This document shows positions 14,897-23,436 of a DNA stretch of 61,124 nucleotides, in pieces (within the stretch, counting starts at the first letter, position 1; every line of letters begins with the position of its first letter). The stretch is from assembly GCF_014692505.1 (NCBI RefSeq), contig NZ_JACNYK010000010.1, forward strand, positions 1 to 61,124, in the 5' to 3' direction. The notes beneath the pieces are model-generated. The model made no database searches, was not told where the DNA came from, and saw only the letters and a program-made list of their open reading frames with translations. The position numbers and the translations under genes are program-made. Source of the DNA: Sphingobacterium arenae. Lineage in GTDB: Bacteria > Bacteroidota > Bacteroidia > Sphingobacteriales > Sphingobacteriaceae.

Positions 14897-15008
14897 CGAA
14901 TAAGTCAAATGAATTACCTGAGGTGGAGACTGCAAAAAGAAGGTACCGTGCGCGGTAAAATGCTTCCTGGTCTTTTCTCGATTTGGCATCTACGCCGAAG
15001 AACGTATA
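14842..15008 (-). pseudogene. Fragment of a paralogue of the 200-residue coiled-coil protein
   Basis: The minus-strand frame reads RYTFFGVDAKSRKDQ, YRARYLLFAVSTSGNSFDLF and DERDDDESTT. It aligns with VLAVDAKSKDDDD, CYLFFVASSRDDSFELSL and HEDDERTT of the protein at 1356-1958. The fragment is cut on one side by the arsenic-operon insertion and on the other side meets the end of the ATP-grasp gene 13 bp away. The coiled-coil half is missing. Confidence 0.65.
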
Positions 15009-15021
15009 CCTTAACCCTGGC

Positions 15022-16044
15022 CTAGGGACATAACACAGGATTATTTTTTTTACGTCTTTTCCACTTTTGTATTAAATGATCTATGATAGCGGGAGCAAAA
15101 TTGCGCTGGCATACCTCGTTGGTAATTGCCAGACCACCTGCGCAGTTCACATTGATTTCCAATAGCTCCGTTCCTACCAGATCAAGTCCCACAAAATACA
15201 TTCCATCAAAAGCCAGTTTTTCTTTAACCTTTTCAATAACTTGAGCGACTGCCGGGGTCATCACTCCAGCCGTTCCCTCTCCCCCCTGATGTATATTACT
15301 CCTTATGGTATCGGGAGCAGGACACCGATGCAAGATTGCATACTGTCCATCTATTTCAATCGGCTCACCATCCAACAGATAAACCCGAAGGTCTCCTTGT
15401 TGAGCTTTGGGAAGATATTGCTGTACGACAAAATATCCATCCATAGCCAGTACATCGACAATTTGCCGTAAGTTCATGATATGTGAAGCGTCCGCATAGA
15501 ATACATTTTTTCCGGTTGACCCCTGTACCGGTTTCAGTATTATTTTTGGATGATCCGACATAAAGTTGACAACGTCCGCATAGTCTCTGGTCACGACGGC
15601 CGGCGGCCTTACATCTTCGGAGAAGTCCTGTAAATAGATCTTGTTACTGTGGAAGGCTAGCGTCTGCGGGTCATTGACGACAAGTTTTCCAGATCTTTTT
15701 ATCCGTTCGGCAAACTGTAGTGCAAAATTTGGTGCCCATGGTCGCGGTTGCATCTCCAAGGTTGGATCAAACCGGATCCAAAGAATATCAAGAGCTTCGG
15801 CTGGCTGGTATGTCAAATTTTGCTGCCGAAGGTGTGTGATAAGGTCGATGGGATTTTCCAGCTGCACATCTGGCTTTAATACCCTTGCGCCTACCTCTAT
15901 CGTTCCTAAAGTTCCCATGCGGAAATCAGACATACCGATATACCATACTTCGGATCCGAGGGACCAAACTTCATACGCCAACAGTGATGTGGTGCAGTTC
16001 AGTTCTTCTGTGTGAACATCGTTGATTAAAAATGAAATTACCAT
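15022..16044 (-). CDS. ATP-grasp ligase, prokaryotic glutathione-synthetase-like
   Basis: 340 residues. The N-terminal domain starts MVISFLINDVHTEELNCTTS, as in GshB-type enzymes. The ATP-grasp shows VVNDPQTLAFHSNKIY, the nucleotide loop ILKPVQGSTGKNVF (about 175), QQYLPKAQQGDLRVYLLDG, and the metal-binding end ELLEINVNCAGGL (about 300). It should join a carboxylate to an amine or thiol with ATP. No gamma-glutamylcysteine synthetase is in the window, so glutathione synthesis is not supported here. It is divergent from an acidic Asp/Pro repeat protein, which raises the idea of a peptide-modifying (graspetide-like) ligase. An alternative is the GshB-like enzyme I recall beside DUF1704 proteins. 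The last residues (NNPVLCP) may be altered by the neighbouring deletion. Confidence 0.75.
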   Translation of the reverse strand: MVISFLINDVHTEELNCTTSLLAYEVWSLGSEVWYIGMSDFRMGTLGTIEVGARVLKPDVQLENPIDLITHLRQQNLTYQPAEALDILWIRFDPTLEMQPRPWAPNFALQFAERIKRSGKLVVNDPQTLAFHSNKIYLQDFSEDVRPPAVVTRDYADVVNFMSDHPKIILKPVQGSTGKNVFYADASHIMNLRQIVDVLAMDGYFVVQQYLPKAQQGDLRVYLLDGEPIEIDGQYAILHRCPAPDTIRSNIHQGGEGTAGVMTPAVAQVIEKVKEKLAFDGMYFVGLDLVGTELLEINVNCAGGLAITNEVCQRNFAPAIIDHLIQKWKRRKKNNPVLCP

Positions 16045-16216
16045 CGAAATATCCTATATAAGTTTGTAAATTATGTATTCTTAAATTTATCTGCCATAAT
16101 AATCTATGTTTATATCGATTGAACAACTGCCCCCTCGAATAGTTCATGGCGACGGAATCTCTATAGATCTCTCTACCTATCAGCTAATCAAATTCGAAGG
16201 ACCTGTTATTGGTTAA

Positions 16217-16246
16217 GGGTATTTATTCTGTTTTTTGGGTATTTAT
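16217..16246 (+). promoter_or_regulatory. Tandem GGGTATTTAT upstream of acidic repeat protein, copy 1
   Basis: GGGTATTTAT occurs at 16217-16226 and 16237-16246, a period of 20 bp. The region from about 16210 to the start codon is conserved before the second gene copy at 39967. The period suggests a pair of regulator half-sites on one face of the DNA. Confidence 0.45.
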
Positions 16247-16300
16247 CACTGCAACTATATGGAACAGAATAGGTTCAATTAATACATCAATAAATGAAAC

Positions 16301-16717
16301 ATGATGAAAACAAAAAACCTTTTTGCTATAAAAGGACAAGGTCCTATCATAGCTTTCGCGGTAGTAGAACCAACGTCCGATCCGGCCACTCCAAATCGTG
16401 GTGGTGAAGGAAACATACCGGACGAAGAAAATCTACCAGATGGTGGAGAGCGCGTTGAAAATCTACCTCCGGAACAACCGGATGTCGACCCACTTGAACG
16501 AGAGGAGCCGGAGTTGGACGAGATAGAGGAAAACCAGCCCAATGAACAGCCAGACATCGATCCCCTTGAAGCGCCTAATCCCGATATCGACGAGATTAAT
16601 CCGGATGCAGAGCCCGAAATTAATGAGCTTTCAACACCGGAGCCCAATATCGATCGTGATCCCGTAGTAGAGCCGGGAACAAATCCTATGGGGAGAGATC
16701 ATTCACAATTCATCTAA
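16301..16717 (+). CDS. Acidic Pro/Asp/Glu repeat protein, copy 1 (possible graspetide-like substrate)
   Basis: 138 residues, start MMKTKNLFAIKGQGPIIAF (the second ATG at 16304 is equally possible). Residues 1-22 are basic then hydrophobic, too short and polar at the end for a normal membrane helix; VVEP follows. From about 40 on there are repeats of the form P-(D/E)-(I/L/V)-(D/N)-x-(L/I): QPDVDPLE, EPELDEIE, QPDIDPLE, NPDIDEIN, EPEINEL, EPNIDRD. There are no Cys. A second copy is at 39967. The ATP-grasp gene is divergent, 257 bp away. Such acidic repeats would suit ester or amide cross-linking by an ATP-grasp enzyme, or calcium binding; both are inference. Confidence 0.6.
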   Translation: MMKTKNLFAIKGQGPIIAFAVVEPTSDPATPNRGGEGNIPDEENLPDGGERVENLPPEQPDVDPLEREEPELDEIEENQPNEQPDIDPLEAPNPDIDEINPDAEPEINELSTPEPNIDRDPVVEPGTNPMGRDHSQFI

Positions 16718-16891
16718 AAACAAGGAGAAACGAAATGTCAGGACAACAATGCCTTTCCGTCCTTTCCGCATCGTAGAGCTGTTCTGGCTGTAGAGCGCGA
16801 AAAACGGTAATCTTCATATTATATAGGTAACCTCTATTTCGTCATTTCGTTCAAAAGGATGCATTTTTTTGAATCATTGTCACAATCTCGT

Positions 16892-17581
16892 CTATTCGGA
16901 TAAAGGGGAATACTGCAGCAATCCATTTTGAATAGCAAATTTGATCAATGCTGGCGTATTTTTTGATTTCGTCTTGTCAATCAAACTTTGCCTATGCCCT
17001 TCTACTGTACGCTTGCTGAGGAACAGCTTTTCAGAAATTTCTAGGTTTGTCAATCCATCGGCTAATAACGTCAATACTTCCATCTCGCGTGTAGTAAGTA
17101 ATAATTCCGTCGGATCCATTCTAAATGCCCGGGCATCCTCTTGATGGATGAGTTTATCCACCAGCTTCATCGTAAGCTCTTCACACAGATACCGACCTCC
17201 TTTTGCCACATGATTGATGCAGAAAAGCATTTCCTCTGCATTCACATTTTTGACGAGATATCCTCTCGCACCATTCCGGAAGCTCTGCGCGACATAATGT
17301 TCGTCATACAGCATTGTTAGTATGATCACATATATCCCAGTGTTCTTTTCATGGATGTCTTTAATGAACCGAAAACCACCATTATCCATATTTAAGTCTG
17401 TAATAAGAATATCCGCTTCCACACCTGCGGCTATCAAATCCAATATCTCCCGACCACAGCATACATCGGCCACCACTTCAAGATTATCTTCATTATCCAA
17501 TAGTAACTTTATTCCGTCTCTGACCACTAAATGGTTCTCTGCTAATAATATTTTCGTTTTTCCAATCGTTTCCCGCAACAT
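16892..17581 (-). CDS. NarL/LuxR-type response regulator, orphan
   Basis: From the ATG at 17581 the product has 229 residues, starting MLRETIGKTKILLAENH. The receiver domain (1-125) has the phospho-acceptor Asp in DILITDLNMDN and Lys in GYLVKNV. The LuxR-type helix-turn-helix (about 160-222) reads LTTREMEVLTLLADGLTNLEISEKLFLSKRTVEGH. No histidine kinase gene is adjacent, so the partner is elsewhere. The longer reading to 17626 adds a polar extension without homology and is less likely. Its neighbours (acidic repeat protein, LysR regulator) give no clear target. Confidence 0.88.
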   Translation of the reverse strand: MLRETIGKTKILLAENHLVVRDGIKLLLDNEDNLEVVADVCCGREILDLIAAGVEADILITDLNMDNGGFRFIKDIHEKNTGIYVIILTMLYDEHYVAQSFRNGARGYLVKNVNAEEMLFCINHVAKGGRYLCEELTMKLVDKLIHQEDARAFRMDPTELLLTTREMEVLTLLADGLTNLEISEKLFLSKRTVEGHRQSLIDKTKSKNTPALIKFAIQNGLLQYSPLSE

Positions 17582-17740
17582 ACTGTTTTTATAAGTTTTG
17601 TCATAGTAAGATACAGTTATCAACAACTAGCCCCCCTTCATTGTTTGTAAACTCAAACTCACCTTTTAAAATACCATTAACTCTTTCAGCTATCAATATC
17701 ATGTAATGCTAAAATAGGCGATATTTCACTATATTGATTT

Positions 17741-18637
17741 TCACCACTTATCTTCCAGCAAAGCCTCCAATTGTTCTATTTCTTTTTGATAGATTGTTTT
17801 TTTACGGGTGCCGAAATACAACGTATTTTCCAAGGGATGTTTTCCATCCCAGACCAACTTAATCTGATTCGTAGCTAACGCATCGGTACATAAAAAGTCT
17901 GGTACGACAGAAAAGCCGGTTCCATCACTCAAACAACGGACTATAGAGCTGATGTTGGGCACAATATAGTTGGGACTAAAATCAGGGTGCTCCCCAAAAT
18001 GCTTCAGCCAAAAGTTTTTAAGATGCTCCATATCCGCAGCAGTACTATACCAGAGTTGCTCCTTTAACAAATTGGCCACTTCTTTCGTCCTATTTTCGGC
18101 CAACAATTTTTCAATCTCAACGGTATCTGTATTTGCCCCGGCAATTAGTACGATACGTTCTTTGGAAAAGGGTCTATAAAGTAGATTTTGCTGCGTCCCT
18201 TTCTTGGGCGTCACGATCAAATCCAAAAGTCCATTATCCAGATCGTGCTGCATTTTAGGGTACTCACCAAAATTGATGATCAGGTTAAAAGGTAAATTTG
18301 CTATATGTTCTTCCAGCGTATACTGAAAGGTCTCAAAACACATCCCTACACTGATAGTCACGCGTTCATCCTTGGCACGCTTATGAAAATGCTGCTCTGC
18401 ACTTTCCATTTTCTTCAAAGGATCCAATACATAGTTATATAGGATCTTTCCCTTTTCCGTTGGCACCATCTTCCGTGCCGACCGATCAAATAGCTTATAG
18501 CCCGTGAATGCCTCCAGCGAGTTAAGATGCAGACTGACACCCGGTTGCGAAACAAACAACTCCTGCGCAGCTGCGGATAACGTGCCCGTCTCATAAATTG
18601 CCTTAAATGTACGTAGCCATTCTAAGTTCCAACGCAT
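17741..18637 (-). CDS. LysR family transcriptional regulator
   Basis: 298 residues. The N-terminal winged helix-turn-helix (1-60) reads LEWLRTFKAIYETGTLSAAA and VSQPGVSLHLNSLEAFTGYKLF. A periplasmic-binding-like effector domain follows (about 90-295). It is divergent from the mdaB-like gene, with 163 bp between the start codons. That is the classic layout of a LysR protein controlling its neighbour, probably in response to quinones or electrophiles. The intergenic region holds a TATCAT-N4-ATGATA inverted repeat. Confidence 0.9.
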   Translation of the reverse strand: MRWNLEWLRTFKAIYETGTLSAAAQELFVSQPGVSLHLNSLEAFTGYKLFDRSARKMVPTEKGKILYNYVLDPLKKMESAEQHFHKRAKDERVTISVGMCFETFQYTLEEHIANLPFNLIINFGEYPKMQHDLDNGLLDLIVTPKKGTQQNLLYRPFSKERIVLIAGANTDTVEIEKLLAENRTKEVANLLKEQLWYSTAADMEHLKNFWLKHFGEHPDFSPNYIVPNISSIVRCLSDGTGFSVVPDFLCTDALATNQIKLVWDGKHPLENTLYFGTRKKTIYQKEIEQLEALLEDKW

Positions 18638-18641
18638 ATTA

Positions 18642-18657
18642 TATCATATTAATGATA
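18642..18657. promoter_or_regulatory. Candidate LysR operator
   Basis: TATCAT-ATTA-ATGATA, an inverted repeat containing a T-N11-A core, 5 bp upstream of the LysR start and in the divergent intergenic region. Confidence 0.45.
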
Positions 18658-18800
18658 CAAAGGTATAAAATATATCATATATATAAACAAATAACAACCC
18701 CTCAAGCTATCATTTTTATTATACAGAACTATAATTTAAGTTATTTTAATAACACATAATAATGATAGAAATTTGCACTATCAATAATGAAAATAATAAC

Positions 18801-19415
18801 ATGAACAAGATATTTATCATCAACGGCGGTCAAACATTTGCGCACTCTGGGGGCGCATTTAACAATACACTTACCGGTTGGACAAAAGAGACTTTAGAAC
18901 AATCGGGATTCGAAGTGCGGGTCACCTCAACAAATAATGAGTTTGATCCGATACAAGAGGTAGAAAATTTTAAATGGGCAGATATGATCATATATAACAC
19001 GCCTATCTGGTGGTTTCAGGTACCTAATCGTCTAAAAAAATATATTGACGAAGTGTTTACTGCCGGTCATCAGAATGGTATCTATGCCAGCGACGGCCGA
19101 AGCCGCAAAAACCCAGCAATCAACTACGGGACAGGAGGATTGATGCACGGCAAAAAATATATGGTCAACTCCACATGGAACGCCCCCGAAACTGCCTTCA
19201 CTCTACCGGGCGAATTTTTCGATCAGACATCAGTAGATGATGGTATATTATTCGGTTTTCACAAGATGAACCAATTTGCCGGATTGGAACGTATCGATGG
19301 CTTCCATTTTCACGACCTGGAAAAGAATGCGACAGCAGAACGCATAAACAATTACCATCTGGAATATGTTAAACATTTAGACCAAATATTAATCGAAGAA
19401 AAACAAAACGTATGA
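18801..19415 (+). CDS. mdaB: NAD(P)H:quinone oxidoreductase, MdaB-like flavodoxin-fold enzyme
   Basis: 204 residues from the ATG at 18801 (MNKIFIINGGQTFAHSGGAF). The flavin-binding start GGQTFAHSGGAFNNTL, YNTPIWWFQVPNRLKKYIDEVF and SRKNPAINYGTGGL match the MdaB family. Such enzymes reduce quinones by two electrons in the cytosol, avoiding semiquinone radicals. The upstream ATG at 18762 would add a polar stretch with no match. The next gene, overlapping by 4 bp (ATGA), is a YgiN-like monooxygenase; the mdaB-ygiN pair is also known in E. coli. Confidence 0.85.
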   Translation: MNKIFIINGGQTFAHSGGAFNNTLTGWTKETLEQSGFEVRVTSTNNEFDPIQEVENFKWADMIIYNTPIWWFQVPNRLKKYIDEVFTAGHQNGIYASDGRSRKNPAINYGTGGLMHGKKYMVNSTWNAPETAFTLPGEFFDQTSVDDGILFGFHKMNQFAGLERIDGFHFHDLEKNATAERINNYHLEYVKHLDQILIEEKQNV

Positions 19416-19696
19416 TCTATATAACAGCTATTATCAAAGCCAAAGTGGAATACCGTGAAGAGGTATCAAAAGCTTTACAGCACATGGTCACCAAGACCCG
19501 CGAAGAAAAGGCATGTATACAGTATGATCTACATCAAGGGCAGGACGATGAGAATACCTTTATATTCTACGAAATATGGAAAGACCAAGAGGGATTAGAT
19601 AAACATAATAAACAGCCTTATATTTTGGCCTTCGGCGAGTTGGCGCAAGAAAAATTACAAGAAAATCCACAGATTTATTTAACAGACAAAATTTAA
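19412..19696 (+). CDS. Antibiotic biosynthesis monooxygenase domain protein, YgiN-like
   Basis: 94 residues, a single ABM ferredoxin-like domain: ITAIIKAKVEYREEVSKALQ, ACIQYDLHQGQDDENTFIFYEIWKDQEGLDKH. The length and motif are those of YgiN quinol monooxygenases. It overlaps the mdaB-like gene by 4 bp and should take part in a quinone/quinol cycle with it. The aldo/keto reductase gene follows after 3 bp, so all three form one operon under the divergent LysR regulator. Confidence 0.85.
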   Translation: MIYITAIIKAKVEYREEVSKALQHMVTKTREEKACIQYDLHQGQDDENTFIFYEIWKDQEGLDKHNKQPYILAFGELAQEKLQENPQIYLTDKI

Positions 19697-19699
19697 AAA

Positions 19700-20683
19700 A
19701 TGGAATACAGAAAATTAGGAAATACAGATTTACAGTTGTCGGTTATTACTTACGGTGCATTTGCTATCGGTGGCAATATGTGGGGTGGAAACGAACAAAA
19801 AGATTCTATTGAATCGGTAAGAGCATCGATTGATAACGGTGTAACAACTTTAGATACCGCACCTTTTTATGGTTTTGGACTGAGCGAAGAAATGATCGGA
19901 GAAGCTATTAAAGGATACGACAGAAGCAAAATCCAGCTCCTTACCAAATTTGGACTGGTATGGGATGGTAGCAATCAAGGCAAAGGAGACTTCTTCTTTG
20001 ATGCGGAAGACGATGGCAAAGTATTGCCCGTTTATAAATACTCCTCAAAAGCCAGCGTGATCAAAGAGGTGGAAGAAAGCTTAAAACGCTTACAGACAGA
20101 CTACATCGATCTTTTACAGATACATTGGCCTGATAGCACTACGCCGATCAGCGAAACCATGGAGGCGCTGGAAATCCTAATCCAGCAAGGTAAGATCCGC
20201 GCTGCTGGAGTGAGCAATTACAGTGTCGATCAAGTCAAAGAAGCTAGACAAACGGCAAACATTGCCAGTAATCAGGTTAGTTACAGTATGTTGAATCGAA
20301 GTTTAGAAAAAGACCTGGCACCTTATGCGCTAGAAAATAATTTGGGAATCATTGTGTACAGTCCAATGGAAAGAGGTCTATTGACCGGAAAATACTTCAA
20401 AGATGGTAAATTGAAAGAAAATGATCATAGAAATGGTTACTTCCAGCAATTTGACCTGAAAAAAGTAGAAACTTTCTTAGACGCGATCATGCCTATTGCT
20501 GAGCAAAAAGGAGCTTCCTTATCTCAATTGGTTTTACGCTGGACAAGCCTGCAACCAGCGATCACCGTTGTACTAGCTGGTGCTAGAAATGCCGAACAGG
20601 CTATAGCCAATGCAAAAGCAATGGACATCCATATTTCTACAGAGGAGATGATCTTTATCAATAAAGAATTAGCAAAAATATAA
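19700..20683 (+). CDS. Aldo/keto reductase
   Basis: 327 residues, full length. The catalytic tetrad is visible: Asp and Tyr in TLDTAPFYGFGLSE, Lys in LLTKFGLVW, His in LLQIHWPDS. The C-terminal NADP(H)-binding part reads VVLAGARNAEQAIANA. It resembles the YajO/GSP69-like subgroup that reduces aldehydes. Third gene of the quinone/electrophile operon, it probably removes reactive carbonyls. A strong hairpin (20771-20798) ends the transcript after one more small ORF. Confidence 0.92.
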   Translation: MEYRKLGNTDLQLSVITYGAFAIGGNMWGGNEQKDSIESVRASIDNGVTTLDTAPFYGFGLSEEMIGEAIKGYDRSKIQLLTKFGLVWDGSNQGKGDFFFDAEDDGKVLPVYKYSSKASVIKEVEESLKRLQTDYIDLLQIHWPDSTTPISETMEALEILIQQGKIRAAGVSNYSVDQVKEARQTANIASNQVSYSMLNRSLEKDLAPYALENNLGIIVYSPMERGLLTGKYFKDGKLKENDHRNGYFQQFDLKKVETFLDAIMPIAEQKGASLSQLVLRWTSLQPAITVVLAGARNAEQAIANAKAMDIHISTEEMIFINKELAKI

Positions 20684-20689
20684 ACAACA

Positions 20690-20767
20690 ATGGACCGTCT
20701 ACTTTCAAAAACAATTGCAACCTACGCCATCTCGCTTAGCGAATTCGAAAAGTGGTACGGGGTTTAA
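20690..20767 (+). CDS. Tiny ORF after the aldo/keto reductase gene
   Basis: 25 codons starting MDRLLSKTIATYAISL and ending KWYGV. It starts 6 bp after the reductase stop and its stop is 3 bp before a terminator hairpin, so it is certainly transcribed. It may be a real microprotein or the start of a gene cut by deletion. Confidence 0.3.
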   Translation: MDRLLSKTIATYAISLSEFEKWYGV

Positions 20768-20770
20768 CAA

Positions 20771-20798
20771 AACTCCCGAGGTGATCATCTCGGGAGTT
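20771..20798 (+). terminator. Strong intrinsic-type hairpin
   Basis: AACTCCCGAG paired with CTCGGGAGTT around an 8-nt loop. The stem is perfect over 10 bp. No long U run follows. It closes the mdaB-ygiN-reductase operon. Confidence 0.75.
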
Positions 20799-21022
20799 AC
20801 AGCTATTATTCCTTACTTTACTACGAAGGCACATTAATATTTGTAGAAATGAAAGACCGGGAAGCGTAAGAAAAAAGTAACAGGAGAACATAATAAAAAC
20901 TAAACATAACGATAACACAGCTTTTTTTGCCAAACACCTTCCTATACCCTAATTTTGCACAACGACAATTTGCGTCAGATGAATTATCTCCATAAATGGT
21001 ATTCACCTCATATTAGAATATT

Positions 21023-21283
21023 TTGAAACGTAATTTAGGTTTAATAAGGCTAACGATATATATAATGACGATCGCTTTATTTTTTTTTAATCCCCTCACC
21101 ATAGGTCTTGCAGTTTTAGAATTGCTGGTTATCCTATTATTGCTATTAAGTTTTTATTATTTATATAAAAGATTGGGGTTTTACAATGTAAATTATAGAA
21201 TTCCTGATATCCTCTGTATTTTCTGTTTACTGAATCAAATGGCTTATATCAGCTGGACAGTTATTATACCGGAAGTATTTTAG
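21023..21283 (+). CDS. Small membrane protein
   Basis: 86 residues with a TTG start (or an inner ATG at 21065). Three hydrophobic segments are seen: LTIYIMTIALFFFNPL, LAVLELLVILLLLLSFYYLY and a weaker one near the C-terminus. No family is recognised. It stands alone, 225 bp after the hairpin at 20798 and before a terminator-like hairpin of the opposite strand. Confidence 0.45.
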   Translation: MKRNLGLIRLTIYIMTIALFFFNPLTIGLAVLELLVILLLLLSFYYLYKRLGFYNVNYRIPDILCIFCLLNQMAYISWTVIIPEVF

Positions 21284-21404
21284 AAGTGTTAAAAGAAACA
21301 TTCGTAAAGGATAAACGTACACTATGAATCATAGCGTACAAGAGCGTCGTCAAGATTCATCATATCGATCAGGTGGTTTGTATACTTCAAGATGTAAATT
21401 AAAA

Positions 21405-21433
21405 CAGGCACTTCCTTTATAAGAAAGCGCCTG
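21405..21433 (-). terminator. Hairpin downstream of the truncated Rpn gene
   Basis: CAGGC...GCCTG stem with a CTTTATAAGAAAG centre, 24 bp beyond the gene end. It is a relative of the hairpin at 8687-8713. Confidence 0.5.
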
Positions 21434-21456
21434 CTCATAAAATATTGTTGAAAAAG

Positions 21457-22110
21457 CTATTTCAGTTTTTCGATTTCTTCAACAGTAAGCCCTAAATCTT
21501 CGGCTATATCTTTTATTGGAAGGCCTCTCTTTTTTAAATTCAACGCAGACTTAAGTTTTTCAGCTTTGGCTTTGGTACGTTCTTCTAATCGACCTTTATG
21601 TAAACCTTCCTGCAAACCTTGCCTAACAGCCGTAAGACGGATGCTCTCCGCATCACGCTTATCCTTTAAGCTCCATTCGTATGCTTTCATATCTTCTACC
21701 TTTAGATTTGATACCTCTCCGATATCAAAGATAAGACCAAATACACGTTTATCCAAAAATTTTGGTATTTCTCTCAACTGTGACATGTGCTTGAAAACAT
21801 ATAGCCACATATCCATAAAGGTCTTGATTTCAGATTCTTCTTTACGGAAATTAGGCAGGCTGAGAAGCTTGTAGCCCAACTTGTTATAAAACTGGACTTT
21901 GTGCTCCCGGTCGTAAAGCACTACATCGTAATAGTACTGATCACTGGCCGCGCTGTCCAATGCAAAATCAAGGATACCGATGAAATAAACCTCGGAAAGT
22001 TCATAGGTATTGCCCTTATGACCACGCGGCACCAACGTATGGATAAGACGTGAACTTCTAACTGCGCTGATCTCATGTCTGCTACTATTTCGAATTGTCA
22101 GGTTCTCCAT
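21457..22110 (-). pseudogene. Rpn family nuclease gene lacking its catalytic N-terminus
   Basis: 217 codons. From LVPRGHKGNTYELSEVYFIG on it follows the intact Rpn protein at 8765-9676 (KKGREGNSYELPSVYFVA), including LPNFRKEESEIKTFMDMW and the charged tail RQGLQEGLHKGRLEE. The about 100 residues with Asp and E-x-Q of the nuclease site are missing and replaced by a short start MENLTIRNSSRHEIS. Possibly it can still fold as the C-terminal specificity part. The start lies 8 bp after the stop of an unrelated secreted-protein gene. Confidence 0.7.
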
Positions 22111-22117
22111 AATTTTC

Positions 22118-23044
22118 TCATAGCTTCGGATGCTTCTCTATAAAGCGCTTTGTCGCCTCGCCTTTGATGACTATTCCTTTTTTAAGATCTATAACCCAAG
22201 GTGTTTTTCCGCCGTTTCCCTCTTTTTCGTAAAGCAACAAAAAGGGTTCCGGATGACCGATTTCGTAGTCTGCTGGATCGGCATAAGACTCTTCCGACAC
22301 CGTTAAATGGACACCCCGAAACAGGTATCTTGCTTGCTTGGTTGCTGTATAAAAACCGGAAACATGGTTTGATTTTTTAGTTGTATCGCTTTGTGAAACA
22401 ATACCATTGTAGGAGCCGTCGGCATTTTTCTCCAAGAAAAAATAGGGTTGTCCATGATCGCTGAAATCCGAAGTATAACGAAGGAGTTCTTTTGGATGAT
22501 CAAGGTCGGAGATATTGAAACAGAAAATCCCATAGCTGACCGCTATACCCAACAAATAATTGTCTCCATCGAAAAATTGAAATCCACCCACGGTTCCACT
22601 GATGGAATCATCGCCATATGCTACCCCCAGACCGGGCTGTATACGCACGGAGATCTTTTCATTTTCCAGATCAACGAGATACACCCGGTAGCGGTCGATA
22701 ACAAAGAAAGACGGACGTCCATGTAGTTGGATCGATTCTGCACGGGACATCTCTAGATCGGGATATTCATCCATCGGAGCCAGGATATCCGTAATGGTGT
22801 CCTTTTCAATCACGCGCAGCGTCAACGGACCGTATTGAAAATCTTTAAGCAACATCCGGCCCACCTGATAGGTTTTACCCACATGGGTATATTCCCTTTG
22901 CACGCCGAAGGTTTCTGTTTTATCTGCATTATAGATATGAGTAAAATTTATATCCAAACCACCCTTTGATTGAGCTAAAAGTATCATTGGCAGACTATAC
23001 GCCACGGTCATTATCAAGAGCAGAAAACCATTCTTACACCTCAT
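22118..23044 (-). CDS. Hypothetical exported protein, 308 residues
   Basis: A signal peptide (MRCKNGFLLLIMTVAYSLPMIL, cleavage after LLA before QSKGG) is followed by a beta-rich chain: TFGVQREYTHVGKTYQVG, FFVIDRYRVYLVDLENE, GGFQFFDGDNYLLGIAVSYG. The four to five repeats of a hydrophobic strand with Asp turns suggest a beta-propeller, but no family is recognised. The gene is alone in its orientation; the truncated Rpn gene follows. Confidence 0.55.
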   Translation of the reverse strand: MRCKNGFLLLIMTVAYSLPMILLAQSKGGLDINFTHIYNADKTETFGVQREYTHVGKTYQVGRMLLKDFQYGPLTLRVIEKDTITDILAPMDEYPDLEMSRAESIQLHGRPSFFVIDRYRVYLVDLENEKISVRIQPGLGVAYGDDSISGTVGGFQFFDGDNYLLGIAVSYGIFCFNISDLDHPKELLRYTSDFSDHGQPYFFLEKNADGSYNGIVSQSDTTKKSNHVSGFYTATKQARYLFRGVHLTVSEESYADPADYEIGHPEPFLLLYEKEGNGGKTPWVIDLKKGIVIKGEATKRFIEKHPKL

Positions 23045-23206
23045 CTTCCAAAGTTTAATACAGGTTTGAATCTATCAAATGTAGTCCATCGTCCAACGAT
23101 ATCAAAGCCGGAATCGAAAAATAGCGGTTTTCGTGGATAGGTTGAAGCTCTTATTTTGGAGAAATTTGTATCAGAGGGAAAACCTCTTAATTGAAAGTTT
23201 GAATCG

Positions 23207-23401
23207 ATGACAAAATGTATATTTTACCTAGGTATTATGCTTAGCAGCAGTGCCTGTGCGCAGACGGGATTGCCAGTCGATGTTACACCGCAGGAAGCAT
23301 TGTATCCCTATGCGGATGGGTGGGTGTCGCAACAGGAAAACGATGAGTTTATTTCCTTTTACCTGCATCCGCCAACCTTGAAAGAGTTTAGGGAAAAATA
23401 A
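23207..23401 (+). CDS. Small exported protein, possibly truncated
   Basis: 64 codons. The signal region MTKCIFYLGIMLSSSACAQTG has a possible lipobox (SSAC). The mature part is about 45 residues (VTPQEALYPYADGWVSQQEN) and ends shortly after a plausible folded stretch, so the gene may be cut. It lies 35 bp before the WG-repeat lipoprotein start. Confidence 0.4.
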   Translation: MTKCIFYLGIMLSSSACAQTGLPVDVTPQEALYPYADGWVSQQENDEFISFYLHPPTLKEFREK

Positions 23402-23436
23402 AAAAATCGTTGTTGTATTTTTATATATGTAATACC

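Noticed and set aside
16740..16790. A short ORF after the acidic repeat protein (MSGQQCLSVLSAS) as a peptide gene
   Set aside because: Although an AAGGAG precedes it, 13 codons without conservation after copy 2 are not enough support.
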